From Polynucleobacter alcilacus (GTDB lineage: Bacteria > Pseudomonadota > Gammaproteobacteria > Burkholderiales > Burkholderiaceae), in NCBI RefSeq assembly GCF_018881545.1, contig NZ_JACVQD010000001.1:958039-1022038 (forward strand): a DNA stretch of 64,000 nucleotides, read 5' to 3'. Below, one piece after another: positions 35,889 through 49,822 of the stretch (positions are counted from its first letter, which is position 1; every line of letters starts with the position of its first letter). A program made the position numbers and the translations under genes. A model generated the notes under the pieces. It was not told the DNA's origin. It did no database searches and saw nothing but the letters and a program-made list of their open reading frames with translations.

Positions 35889-37958
35889 TCACGCCTTTAG
35901 AAAATCTGCGCGTGATCCGAGCCAGCGCTCTAAATGTCGCTCTACCAGATCGGCGTGCTCTGCTAGTAAACGTTCGGCAGCCTGTTGGGCAAGCTCGATT
36001 AACCAAGCATCTCGTTGCAAATCAACAAAGCGCAGCATGGCATCACCAGATTGTTTAGCCCCGAGCAACTCACCGGGACCTCGCAAAGAAAGATCTCTTT
36101 CTGCAATCACAAAGCCGTCAGAAACCTCACGCAAGGTCTGCAAACGTTCTTTAGCGGCCATTGATAGCGGCTCTGCATACATTAAGATGCAAACTGAGTC
36201 TGCAGAGCCACGGCCAACCCGCCCCCGTAACTGATGAATTTGGGCATAGCCAAAGCGCTCAGCATGCTCGATTACCATCAATGCAGCGTTCGGCACATCA
36301 ACCCCAACCTCAATCACGGTAGTAGCTACCAATAACTGAATTTCGTTTGCCTTAAAAGCAGCCATGACTGCAGCCTTTTCTTCTGCCTTTAAGCGGCCAT
36401 GAACTAGGCCAACTGTAAATTCAGGCAATGCTTGTGTCAGTTGTTCAAAACTTTCTACAGCCGTCTGTAGTTGTAGCACCTCTGACTCTTCAATTAATGG
36501 ACATACCCAATAAGCCTGAAGCCCTTTTGCTAACCAACTTTGTAAACCAGAAATAACCTCATCGCGACGACTAGCTTTGACTACTTTTGTTGTGATCGGC
36601 TTTCTACCCGGAGGTAATTCATCAATGACGGATACATCGAGATCTGCGTAATAAGTCATAGCTAGCGTACGTGGAATCGGTGTAGCTGACATCATTAATT
36701 GATGGCAATAAAATAATTCTGAGCCAAGACGCTGCTGAATTTCCAGGCGCTGCCTGACTCCAAAGCGATGTTGTTCATCAATCACTGCAAGACCTAACTT
36801 CGAAAAATGAACGTTTTCTTGAATCAATGCATGGGTGCCAATAATTAATTGGGCGTGACCACTCTCTATCATTTCTTGGGCCAGTCTTTTTTCTTTTGCC
36901 TTCAAACCTCCGGATAGCCAAGCAATCCTGACGCCCAATGGCTCAAACCACTCCTTCATTTTTAAATAGTGTTGCTCAGCCAAGATCTCGGTGGGAGCCA
37001 TCACTGCGGCCTGATATCCGTGATCAAGCACGCGAGCTGCAGCTAGTGCAGCGACTACAGTCTTACCACTGCCAACATCGCCTTGTAAAAGGCGATTCAT
37101 TGGAAAAGACCTCGATAAATCGGATCCGATTTCTAAGTAGACGCGATCTTGTGCACCGGTCAGTTGAAATGGCAGCGCTTTAAGTAAACCCGCCTCAAGA
37201 CTGGACTCTTTTTGAGCTAACTTTGCAAAGCTCGGTGCATGTCGCTCCTGTCGGATAGCGTGCGCCCGCTTTAATGAAATTTGTTGAGCGAGTAGTTCCT
37301 CGAACTGAACCCGGCGCCACGCAGGATGTGTGCGCTCTAATAAAGCCTGAGTATCGGCATCCGCTGGTGGTTGATGCAAGTAGGCAATTGCAGAATGCAA
37401 ACTTGGCCAATCATGACTTGGCAGCAATTGGGTCATGAGCTTTTTGGGTAGGAACTCAGCCAAGCTATCTTGCAAACTAGGATCGCGTAAGCCTTGGGTA
37501 ACTGCCTTGCGTATTGCTGCCTGAGAAACTCCTGCGCTGGCTGGGTAGACCGGGGTAAGGCTAATCGGCAATGGTGCGTCAACTGCAACTGCACGAACGG
37601 TGGGGTGAACCATCTCTGCCCCCTGAAATCCCTCCCGGACCTCTCCGCGCACTCGAATTTGCGATCCAACCGCCATTTGCTTTTGCTGACTGGGGTAGAA
37701 GTTCAAGAAACGCAGTTGCAGGGTAGCCGTATCGTCTTCGATGGTGACGAGCATTTGTCTTCTGGGTCTAAATAGCACCTGGTTGCGGATCACCGCTCCC
37801 TGGGTTTGAGTGGGGCTAAATCTACCCTGATGTAATGCCTCTGCGATGGTAAATAACTCAGTCTCGTCCTCGTATCGAGATGGAAGATGCAAAGCAAGAG
37901 CCATTGGGCTGTCTAAACCCATTTTTTTGAGTGTTGTTGGCGCTGGTTTAGTAGTCAT
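35889..37958 (-). CDS. recG: ATP-dependent DNA helicase RecG
   Basis: RecG remodels stalled forks and Holliday junctions. The N-terminal wedge/OB domain (to about residue 240) is followed by SF2 helicase motifs. These are Walker A L-Q-G-D-V-G-S-G-K-T-V-V, A-P-T-E-I-L-A-E-Q-H, motif II V-I-D-E-Q-H-R-F-G, M-S-A-T-P-I-P-R-T-L and the C-terminal E-R-F-G-Y-A-Q-I-H-Q-L-R-G-R-V-G-R-G. I choose the ATG 37958 (689 aa). A longer frame to 37994 would overlap queA. It is divergent from queA with 30 bp between starts. Confidence 0.96.
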   Translation of the reverse strand: MTTKPAPTTLKKMGLDSPMALALHLPSRYEDETELFTIAEALHQGRFSPTQTQGAVIRNQVLFRPRRQMLVTIEDDTATLQLRFLNFYPSQQKQMAVGSQIRVRGEVREGFQGAEMVHPTVRAVAVDAPLPISLTPVYPASAGVSQAAIRKAVTQGLRDPSLQDSLAEFLPKKLMTQLLPSHDWPSLHSAIAYLHQPPADADTQALLERTHPAWRRVQFEELLAQQISLKRAHAIRQERHAPSFAKLAQKESSLEAGLLKALPFQLTGAQDRVYLEIGSDLSRSFPMNRLLQGDVGSGKTVVAALAAARVLDHGYQAAVMAPTEILAEQHYLKMKEWFEPLGVRIAWLSGGLKAKEKRLAQEMIESGHAQLIIGTHALIQENVHFSKLGLAVIDEQHRFGVRQRLEIQQRLGSELFYCHQLMMSATPIPRTLAMTYYADLDVSVIDELPPGRKPITTKVVKASRRDEVISGLQSWLAKGLQAYWVCPLIEESEVLQLQTAVESFEQLTQALPEFTVGLVHGRLKAEEKAAVMAAFKANEIQLLVATTVIEVGVDVPNAALMVIEHAERFGYAQIHQLRGRVGRGSADSVCILMYAEPLSMAAKERLQTLREVSDGFVIAERDLSLRGPGELLGAKQSGDAMLRFVDLQRDAWLIELAQQAAERLLAEHADLVERHLERWLGSRADFLKA

Positions 37959-37988
37959 CGTTAAAATCCAATACCTGATGGTAATGCT

Positions 37989-40189
<2,201 letters not shown>

Positions 40190-40261
40190 CAGCCCTACAC
40201 AGGCCTTGACCTCCCCCAAATCAGCTCCAAAGCCCTACACAGTTTAGAATTGCGGGTTTAC

Positions 40262-40295
40262 GGCTTTACTTCAAAGCCTAAAACTGAAGCAGTTT
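40262..40295 (+). promoter_or_regulatory. Two tandem hairpins with a competing pairing in the yajC leader
   Basis: Hairpin 1 pairs 40262-40267 with 40273-40278 (5-nt loop). Hairpin 2 pairs 40281-40286 with 40290-40295 (3-nt loop). The loop and inner arm of the first (40269-40273) can instead pair with 40285-40289 of the second. They lie 25 nt before the GGAGG of yajC. No T-run follows, so this is a possible translational or processing leader, not a terminator. The function is inferred only from pairing. Confidence 0.35.
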
Positions 40296-40322
40296 CCAAA
40301 TAGTCTTTAACGGAGGTTTTGT

Positions 40323-40649
40323 ATGTGGATTAGTAACGCTTTTGCCCAGGCTCCAGCTGCGGGCGCAGATTCCGGTGGCTTGATGAGCTTCCTTCCTTTA
40401 GTGTTGATGTTTGCTGTGCTGTACTTCATCATGATTCGCCCACAAATGAAGCGTCAAAAAGAAACGAAAGCCATGCTTGAATCATTGGGTGTTGGCGATG
40501 AAGTGGTGACTGTAGGCGGCATCATGGGCAAAGTGACTGCACTGAAAGATCAAGTGGTTACTGTTGAGATTTCTGTAGGCACTGAAGTACAGATGCAAAA
40601 AAGTGCAATCACTACTGTGTTGCCAAAAGGCACTCTGAAATCTGCTTAA
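40323..40649 (+). CDS. yajC: Preprotein translocase subunit YajC
   Basis: YajC is a small inner-membrane partner of SecDF. One transmembrane helix lies at about residues 20-40 (L-P-L-V-L-M-F-A-V-L-Y-F), followed by the conserved R-P-Q-M-K-R-Q-K. A C-terminal domain has G-D-E-V-V-T-V-G-G-I-M-G-K-V. 108 aa. A perfect GGAGG precedes the ATG. It begins the yajC-secD-secF run, with secD 25 bp on. The 133-bp gap to tgt suggests its own leader and possibly its own promoter, but no strong -35/-10 pair was found there. Confidence 0.95.
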   Translation: MWISNAFAQAPAAGADSGGLMSFLPLVLMFAVLYFIMIRPQMKRQKETKAMLESLGVGDEVVTVGGIMGKVTALKDQVVTVEISVGTEVQMQKSAITTVLPKGTLKSA

Positions 40650-40674
40650 TCAGCTTGTTTAAAAGTATCTCAAT

Positions 40675-42534
40675 ATGAATCGCTACCCTCTCTGGAAATA
40701 TCTGGTCATCGCCGCTGCACTCTTGATCGGCGGACTATATTCCTTACCTAATTTCTATGGTGAGGCACCAGCGGTTCAAGTCTCGTCCGCCAAACCAACC
40801 ATCAAGGTTGATTTGGCGACACAGTCTCGAGTTGAAAAGATTTTGACTGAAGCCCAGATTGATAACACTGGGGTGTTCTTTGAGAATGCCGGCAATGTTG
40901 GCTCCATCAAGATTCGTTTTAACAATACTGATATTCAACTGCGTGCCCGTGATCTGCTACAGCAGAAATTAAATGTTGATCAAAACGATCCTAACTTCAC
41001 GGTTGCCTTAAATCTCCTATCCAATACCCCGGATTGGTTACATGCCATCAATGCACTACCGATGCCCTTAGGCCTTGATTTGCGTGGCGGCGTTTACTTC
41101 CTCTTGCAAGTAGATATGAAGGGGGCAGTCCAAAAGAAGGTGACCTCTTTGGCAACCGATATTCGCTCACAGCTACGCGAGAAAAATATTCGGCATCAAG
41201 GTATAGATCGGAATACAGATAGCATTACCATTAATTTTGGTAGCACCGATGAAGCTGAGGCAGCCCGTACACTGCTGATGATTAGTGAACCTAATCTCAT
41301 TTGGCAAGTGAAACCTACAGGACTTTCACCCAAATTAGCTGGTGAGTTCAAACCAACTGCATTACAAGAAATTAAAGATACCGCTGTTAAACAAAATATC
41401 ATCACCTTAAATAAGCGTGTGAATGAGCTGGCAGTTAAAGAGCCGGTTATTCAACAACAGGGTGCTGAACGGATCGTTGTGCAATTACCTGGCGTGCAAG
41501 ATACTGCACGTGCTAAAGATATTATTGGACGCACAGCAACCTTGGAATCTCGCTTAGCCGATCCATTGGTATCTACAATTGCTCTTGGTGAAATACCTCC
41601 TCCCGGAATGGATACCTTTCGCTTTGGCGAAAATCGTTTAGGCGTCTTTAAGAAGTCCGTTATTTTCAGTGGGGATAGCATTACAGATGCCACTGCTGGC
41701 TTTGATCAAAATCAACGCCCTGCTGTCAATATTGCTTTAGATGCAAGCAGTGGTCGGGTAATGCAACAAATTACGCGTGAAAATATTGGCAAGCCGATGG
41801 GCATGATTCTCTTTGAAAAAGGCAAAGGTGAAGTGCTAACCATCGCTACGATCCAAGGCGAATTTGGTTCTAAGTTCCAAATCACTGGTCAACCAACAAC
41901 CGCAAGTGCCAATGACCTTGCTTTATTGCTGCGCGCTGGCTCACTCGCAGCTCCTATGGAAATCATTGAGGAACGCACCATTGGACCAAGCTTGGGCGCA
42001 GAAAATATTGAAAAAGGCTTCAAGTCCTTATTAATTGGTTTTACAGCAATTGCTATTTTCATGATGGCTTATTACTTGTTGTTCGGAACCTTCTCCGTAG
42101 TTGCCTTGGCAGTAAATTTAGTCTTGTTGATCTCTGTCCTGTCGATGCTACAAGCAACACTCACTTTGCCAGGTATCGCAGCGATGGCATTGGCTCTTGG
42201 TATGGCGATTGACTCAAACGTCTTGATTAATGAACGTATCCGTGAAGAGCTCCGTAATGGTGCTGCACCTCAAACTGCCATTGCGGTTGGCTTTGATAAG
42301 GCTTGGGCAACTATTTTGGACTCCAATGTGACTACCTTAATTGCTGGTCTAGCCTTATTGGCTTTTGGCTCAGGCCCTATCAAAGGATTTGCAGTAGTGC
42401 ACTGCTTAGGTATTCTGACTTCAATGTTCTCGGCTGTCTTCTTCTCACGCGGTCTTGTCAACCTCTGGTACGGCAGACATAAGAAGATTCAAAAACTTGC
42501 TATCGGCCAAGTTTGGCGCCCACAGGAGAAGTAA
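40675..42534 (+). CDS. secD: Protein translocase subunit SecD
   Basis: SecD uses the proton-motive force to complete Sec-dependent export. The N-terminal helix (about residues 8-25) precedes the large periplasmic P1 domain. The family motif L-G-L-D-L-R-G-G-V-Y-F is at about residue 130. The C-terminal half holds five more helices, including A-M-A-L-G-M-A-I-D-S-N-V-L-I-N-E-R-I-R-E-E, which contains the transmembrane Asp typical of RND-fold SecD. 619 aa, complete. The gap to secF is 3 bp, with the secF Shine-Dalgarno overlapping the secD end. Confidence 0.97.
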   Translation: MNRYPLWKYLVIAAALLIGGLYSLPNFYGEAPAVQVSSAKPTIKVDLATQSRVEKILTEAQIDNTGVFFENAGNVGSIKIRFNNTDIQLRARDLLQQKLNVDQNDPNFTVALNLLSNTPDWLHAINALPMPLGLDLRGGVYFLLQVDMKGAVQKKVTSLATDIRSQLREKNIRHQGIDRNTDSITINFGSTDEAEAARTLLMISEPNLIWQVKPTGLSPKLAGEFKPTALQEIKDTAVKQNIITLNKRVNELAVKEPVIQQQGAERIVVQLPGVQDTARAKDIIGRTATLESRLADPLVSTIALGEIPPPGMDTFRFGENRLGVFKKSVIFSGDSITDATAGFDQNQRPAVNIALDASSGRVMQQITRENIGKPMGMILFEKGKGEVLTIATIQGEFGSKFQITGQPTTASANDLALLLRAGSLAAPMEIIEERTIGPSLGAENIEKGFKSLLIGFTAIAIFMMAYYLLFGTFSVVALAVNLVLLISVLSMLQATLTLPGIAAMALALGMAIDSNVLINERIREELRNGAAPQTAIAVGFDKAWATILDSNVTTLIAGLALLAFGSGPIKGFAVVHCLGILTSMFSAVFFSRGLVNLWYGRHKKIQKLAIGQVWRPQEK

Positions 42535-42537
42535 GCC

Positions 42538-43512
42538 ATGGAATTTTTTCGTATCAAAAAAGATATTCCCTTCATGCGCCATGCATTGGTGCTGAACGCT
42601 ATTTCCTTAATTACATTCTTAGCAGCGGTATTTTTCCTCTGGCATAACGGTTTACACCTTTCTATTGAATTTACTGGTGGCACAGTAATGGAGGTGAGTT
42701 ACCCACAAACAGCGCCACTGGAGTCAATTCGCGCTAAGGTTGAAAAACTCGGTTACGCAGATACCCAAATTCAGAACTTTGGCAGCTCCCGCGACATCAT
42801 GATTCGCTTGCCGCTACAAAAAGATGCTGACGGCAAATTCATTCCCTCAGCAGATCAAAGTGCTGCGGTGATGCAGGCACTCGATCCCAGCACTTCCGGC
42901 GTAAAACTGCAACGGGTTGAATTTGTAGGGCCTCAAGTCGGACAAGAGCTGGCCCTGGATGGTTTAAAAGCCTTAATTTTTGTAATCATTGGCATCGTTG
43001 TCTATCTTTCCTTCCGCTTTGAGTGGAAATTTGCTGTAGCCGGGATCATTGCGAACTTGCATGACGTGGTGATCATCCTGGGCTTTTTTGCCTTCTTCCA
43101 GTGGGAATTTTCTCTCTCTGTGTTAGCAGCGGTTCTGGCGGTGCTAGGTTATTCGGTCAATGAGTCTGTGGTGATCTTTGACCGTATTCGGGAAAATTTC
43201 CGTAAATATCGCAAGATGAATACCCGTGAAGTCATTGATAACGCCATTACTAGCACTATCAGCCGTACAGTCATTACCCACGGTAGCACTGAGATGATGG
43301 TTCTAGCAATGCTGATATTTGGTGGCCCGACTCTTTTCTATTTTGCCTTAGCTTTAACCATTGGTATTTTGTTTGGTATTTACTCTTCAGTCTTTGTGGC
43401 AGCAGCTTTAGCAATGTGGCTTGGTGTAACACGGGAAGATTTGGTCAAGGGCGAAAAGAAGCCGGATGACAATATCCGCAACGATGATCCCAACTTCGGG
43501 GCGCAGGTTTAA
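42538..43512 (+). CDS. secF: Protein translocase subunit SecF
   Basis: SecF is the obligate partner of SecD. N-terminal F-F-R-I-K-K-D-I-P-F-M, a first helix, then the signature I-E-F-T-G-G-T-V-M-E-V. The later helices include G-Y-S-V-N-E-S-V-V-I-F-D-R-I-R-E-N and T-I-S-R-T-V-I-T-H-G-S-T. 324 aa. It is the last gene of the run and converges on waaA, 13 bp away. The 6-bp inverted repeat spanning its stop has no T-run. Confidence 0.97.
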   Translation: MEFFRIKKDIPFMRHALVLNAISLITFLAAVFFLWHNGLHLSIEFTGGTVMEVSYPQTAPLESIRAKVEKLGYADTQIQNFGSSRDIMIRLPLQKDADGKFIPSADQSAAVMQALDPSTSGVKLQRVEFVGPQVGQELALDGLKALIFVIIGIVVYLSFRFEWKFAVAGIIANLHDVVIILGFFAFFQWEFSLSVLAAVLAVLGYSVNESVVIFDRIRENFRKYRKMNTREVIDNAITSTISRTVITHGSTEMMVLAMLIFGGPTLFYFALALTIGILFGIYSSVFVAAALAMWLGVTREDLVKGEKKPDDNIRNDDPNFGAQV

Positions 43513-43525
43513 GTTTTAACCTGAG

Positions 43526-46299
<2,774 letters not shown>

Positions 46300-46358
46300 T
46301 CATTTTAATGCGTTCCGGAGTACAGCACGCCCCCTCAAGGATGGCTATACTCCACCCT

Positions 46359-46973
46359 ATGAAACTAATCGGATCCCTCACCAGCCCCTATGTACGTAAA
46401 GTACGTATCGTTTTTGCAGAGAAAAAGGTCGATGTAGACCTTGAATTGGAGAATGTTTGGTCTGCAGAGACCAAAATAGCCAATTCCAACCCCTTGGGGA
46501 AGGTTCCTTGCCTCATTTTGGACGACGGCGGGGCTATCTATGACTCTCGCGTCATTGCTGAGTACGCAGATGCTTTAAGCCCTGTTAGCAAGCTGATTCC
46601 TGCGGATAATCGTGAACGCGCCTCCGTCAAAACTTGGGAGGCCCTGGCTGACGGCGTGATGGATGCAGGTATCTTGGCTCGCTTAGAGCGCACTTGGCGT
46701 CCATCGGAGCAACAAAGCTCAGCCTGGGTAGATCGCCAAATGAACAAGATCCAAAATTCTTTGCGCCAAATGTCTGAACAACTCGGTGGCAATGCCTGGT
46801 GCCAGGGAAATCAAATGACTTTGGCAGATATTGCAGTCGGTTGCGCAGTGGGTTATTTGTTATTTCGCTTTCCTGATATCCAGTGGCAAATACAGTACCC
46901 AAACTTAGATCGTCTGTATCAAAAGTTATTGCAGCGGCCTTCTTTTATTGAAACTGAACCACCGGCTGCATAA
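46359..46973 (+). CDS. Glutathione S-transferase family protein
   Basis: The thioredoxin-like N-terminal domain opens with G-S-L-T-S-P-Y-V-R-K-V-R-I-V. The Ser before Pro-Tyr is the likely glutathione-activating residue. N-P-L-G-K-V-P-C-L (cis-Pro loop) and Y-D-S-R-V-I-A-E-Y (gamma-glutamyl contact) follow. The helical C-terminal domain has L-A-D-I-A-V-G-C-A-V-G-Y. I start at ATG 46359 (204 aa) because the fold begins there; an in-frame ATG at 46308 adds an unmatched leader. Substrate unknown. It lies between purB (divergent) and mnmA (convergent) without operon partners. Confidence 0.88.
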   Translation: MKLIGSLTSPYVRKVRIVFAEKKVDVDLELENVWSAETKIANSNPLGKVPCLILDDGGAIYDSRVIAEYADALSPVSKLIPADNRERASVKTWEALADGVMDAGILARLERTWRPSEQQSSAWVDRQMNKIQNSLRQMSEQLGGNAWCQGNQMTLADIAVGCAVGYLLFRFPDIQWQIQYPNLDRLYQKLLQRPSFIETEPPAA

Positions 46974-47010
46974 TTTTCGATTTCGATAATTTATAAACTA
47001 TCTCTGGGTC

Positions 47011-48123
47011 TTAGGCGGAAATAATACCGCCACCCAAACAAATATCGCCATCATATAAAACAGCTGACTGTCCTGGTGTTACAGCCCATTGAGCATCGGG
47101 GAAACTCAAGCCGAAACTGAATGGCGGATCACTAGAGATCAAGCTACATGCAGAATCTGCTTGGCGATAACGTGTCTTCGCAGAATAGCCTCCAGCAATA
47201 GGCGCAGCCCCCGAGACCCAACTTGCATCGATAGCCTCTAGCTGATTGGCCAATAACCATGGGTGTTCATGGCCTTGCGCTACATACAAAGTGTTGTTAG
47301 TCATGTCCTTGTGTGCGACATACCAAGCATCACCATTACCATCCTGACTACCGCCCAAACCAATTCCTTTGCGCTGGCCCAGAGTAAAAAAGGCTAGGCC
47401 CATATGCTCTCCAACAGTTTTACCTTCCGGAGTTTTGATAGGTCCAGGTACACGCGGTAAATAGCGATTTAAGAATTCTCTAAAAGGACGTTCACCAATA
47501 AAACAAATTCCCGTGCTGTCTTTTTTATGCGCATTGTGTAGGCCAATTTTTTCTGCAATCGTTCGTACTTCTGTTTTCGGAATCTCACCTAGAGGAAATA
47601 AAACGTTGGCTAATTGCTGCTGAGTTAGGCGATGTAAAAAATAGCTTTGATCTTTGGTGGCGTCTAGGGCTTTTAATAATTGCACTTTGCCGCTCTCATG
47701 GCGCACCCTTGCATAGTGGCCTGTAGCAATTGCATCCGCCCCCAAACTCATCGCATGATCCAAGAAGGCTTTGAACTTGATTTCGGCATTACAAAGCACA
47801 TCGGGGTTGGGAGTTCGCCCAGCAGCATATTCCCGTAAAAACTCCGCAAAAACCCGTTCGCGGTATTCTGCGGCGAAATTGACCGCCTCGACATCAATTC
47901 CGATTAAATCCGCTACAGATACGACATCCAACCAATCTTGGCGAGTAGAGCAATACTCATCGTTATCGTCGTCCTCCCAATTCTTCATAAATAGGCCTAC
48001 AACCTCATAGCCCTGCTCCTTGAGCATCCAGGCGGCAACCGACGAATCTACCCCCCCAGACATGCCAATGACGACTTTGTTAGCCTTTTTTGGGGGGGTT
48101 ACAGAAGAATTAGACTGGTTCAT
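47011..48123 (-). CDS. mnmA: tRNA-specific 2-thiouridylase MnmA
   Basis: MnmA thiolates U34 of Lys, Glu and Gln tRNAs using sulfur relayed from IscS/Tus proteins. The PP-loop [11 protein letters not shown] is at about residues 20-30. The catalytic cysteines are in [11 protein letters not shown] (about 110) and T-G-I-C-F-I-G-E-R (about 207). [11 protein letters not shown] and the C-terminal beta domain follow. I use the ATG 48123 (370 aa). The frame continues to 48177 but without family sequence. Confidence 0.95.
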   Translation of the reverse strand: MNQSNSSVTPPKKANKVVIGMSGGVDSSVAAWMLKEQGYEVVGLFMKNWEDDDNDEYCSTRQDWLDVVSVADLIGIDVEAVNFAAEYRERVFAEFLREYAAGRTPNPDVLCNAEIKFKAFLDHAMSLGADAIATGHYARVRHESGKVQLLKALDATKDQSYFLHRLTQQQLANVLFPLGEIPKTEVRTIAEKIGLHNAHKKDSTGICFIGERPFREFLNRYLPRVPGPIKTPEGKTVGEHMGLAFFTLGQRKGIGLGGSQDGNGDAWYVAHKDMTNNTLYVAQGHEHPWLLANQLEAIDASWVSGAAPIAGGYSAKTRYRQADSACSLISSDPPFSFGLSFPDAQWAVTPGQSAVLYDGDICLGGGIISA

Positions 48124-48301
48124 CAAAAAATGCGAGAATGCTTTACAGAGAAATAAACCCCATTGTAGAAGTCTCAACCAGACTTCGCATGATTTTAGGC
48201 AAAACCATAGCCGTTAGACCTGGGGGCTCAGTAAATAGGTAAAACCTACCCTGTTTATCTATAAAATAGACTTTTATAAATTTTGCTTTTGGAGACATGC
48301 C

Positions 48302-49432
48302 ATGCGCATAGGAGTGCCGCTGGAAACAAGGCCCGGGGAAACTCGAGTGGCCGCCACCCCGGAAACCGTAAAAAAATTGATTGCTCAAGGTCATACGGTT
48401 GTGATTCAAAAAAATGCCGGCGTACAAGCTAGCCAACCTGATTCCGCATATGAGGCCGTTGGCGCCTCTATTGGGAGTGCCGTTGATGCATTTGGCGCTG
48501 AGATTGTTCTCAAGGTGCGCGCTCCTGAAGCTGCAGAACTAAAGCACATTCAATCTGGCAGCGTACTCCTCGGGATGCTTGATCCATTTGACAACGACAA
48601 TATTGCTGCGATGGCTGCACAAGGTGTTACTGCATTCTCACTTGAGGCTGCCCCACGAACCACTCGTGCTCAAAGCATGGATGTCTTGTCATCACAAGCC
48701 AACATTGCGGGCTATAAAGCAGTCTTAGTTGCGGCAAATGAATATCAACGCTTCATGCCAATGCTGATGACTGCTGCAGGAACTGTTAAAGCAGCTCGCA
48801 TACTCATTTTGGGTGCAGGTGTTGCTGGCTTACAAGCAATTGCAACCGCAAAACGTTTGGGTGCCGTCATTGAGGCATCTGACGTTCGCCCTGCTGCTAA
48901 AGAACAAATTGAATCCTTGGGCGCTAAGTTTGTTGACGTTCCTTACGAGAATGATGAAGAACGCGAAATTGCTAAGGGCGTTGGTGGATATGCCCGCCCA
49001 ATGCCTGAAGCGTGGATGAAGCGTCAGGCAGCATTAGTTGCTGAACGCGCACAACAAGCTGACATTGTCATCACTACCGCATTGATTCCAGGACGTAAAC
49101 CGCCTGTCCTGTTGCATAGCGATACCGTTGCCAATATGAAACCTGGCTCGGTAGTGATCGACTTAGCTGCTGGTAAAGGTGATAACGGATCCGGTAATTG
49201 TCCTTTGACTCAAGCTGACAAGATCGTTGATATTAATGGCGTGAAAATTGTGGGCTACACCAATCTTGCGAGCATGGTTGCTGCAGATGCATCCGCTCTC
49301 TATGCGCGTAACTTGCTCGACTTCATGAAACTCATCGTAGACAAAGATGCAAAGTTAGTCATCCCCAGTGATGATGACATTGTTACCGCTTGCTTGATGT
49401 GCCGTGATGGCCAAGCCGTCCGCAAAAACTAA
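48302..49432 (+). CDS. pntAA: NAD(P) transhydrogenase subunit alpha part 1 (domain I)
   Basis: This is the soluble NAD(H)-binding domain of the proton-pumping transhydrogenase. N-terminal R-I-G-V-P-L-E-T-R-P-G-E-T-R-V-A-A-T-P, then the mobile-loop and Rossmann region L-I-L-G-A-G-V-A-G-L-Q-A-I-A-T-A-K-R-L-G and D-V-R-P-A-A-K-E-Q. 376 aa without membrane helices, so the alpha subunit is split in two genes, as in Rhodospirillum, rather than fused as in E. coli. A GGAG lies 7 nt before the ATG. It heads a three-gene run making NADPH from NADH at the expense of the proton gradient. Confidence 0.95.
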   Translation: MRIGVPLETRPGETRVAATPETVKKLIAQGHTVVIQKNAGVQASQPDSAYEAVGASIGSAVDAFGAEIVLKVRAPEAAELKHIQSGSVLLGMLDPFDNDNIAAMAAQGVTAFSLEAAPRTTRAQSMDVLSSQANIAGYKAVLVAANEYQRFMPMLMTAAGTVKAARILILGAGVAGLQAIATAKRLGAVIEASDVRPAAKEQIESLGAKFVDVPYENDEEREIAKGVGGYARPMPEAWMKRQAALVAERAQQADIVITTALIPGRKPPVLLHSDTVANMKPGSVVIDLAAGKGDNGSGNCPLTQADKIVDINGVKIVGYTNLASMVAADASALYARNLLDFMKLIVDKDAKLVIPSDDDIVTACLMCRDGQAVRKN

Positions 49433-49454
49433 TTAAAAATACGAAGGAACTATC

Positions 49455-49793
49455 ATGGATCTCGTTGCTTTTCAAAGCATTCTCACGGTTCAAAATATCA
49501 CAGTGTTTGTGTTGGCTATTTTCGTTGGCTATCACGTAGTCTGGAATGTCACCCCAGCACTGCATACCCCGTTGATGGCGGTAACGAACGCTATTTCTGG
49601 AATCATTATTGTTGGCGCTCTTCTCCAAACTGAAGTGATCGGCGGTGATGAAATTACCCTCACTAGCATCATTGGTGCAGTTGCCGTATTTCTCGCCTCA
49701 ATCAATATTTTTGGTGGCTTTATGGTCACCCGTCGCATGCTGGAGATGTTCAAAAAGAAAGCTCCGAAAGCGGATGCGGCTGGAACTAAGTAA
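49455..49793 (+). CDS. pntAB: NAD(P) transhydrogenase subunit alpha part 2 (membrane)
   Basis: This is the small membrane part of the split alpha subunit, 112 aa with three helices (about 14-35, 40-60 and 68-90). [12 protein letters not shown] and [16 protein letters not shown] typify the family. It has an AAGGA Shine-Dalgarno and lies 22 bp after pntAA and 29 bp before pntB. Confidence 0.93.
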   Translation: MDLVAFQSILTVQNITVFVLAIFVGYHVVWNVTPALHTPLMAVTNAISGIIIVGALLQTEVIGGDEITLTSIIGAVAVFLASINIFGGFMVTRRMLEMFKKKAPKADAAGTK

Positions 49794-49822
49794 ACCAGAA
49801 CAAGACCTATATAGAGACCAAT

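Noticed and set aside
40191..40242. Repeated 12-mer AGCCCTACACAG, 40 bp apart, before yajC
   Set aside because: Only two copies, no symmetry and no clear promoter relation; it may be chance or an operator, but not enough to call.
43504..43523. Inverted repeat CAGGTT/AACCTG between secF and waaA as a terminator
   Set aside because: The stem is only 6 bp with an 8-nt loop and no T-run on either strand.
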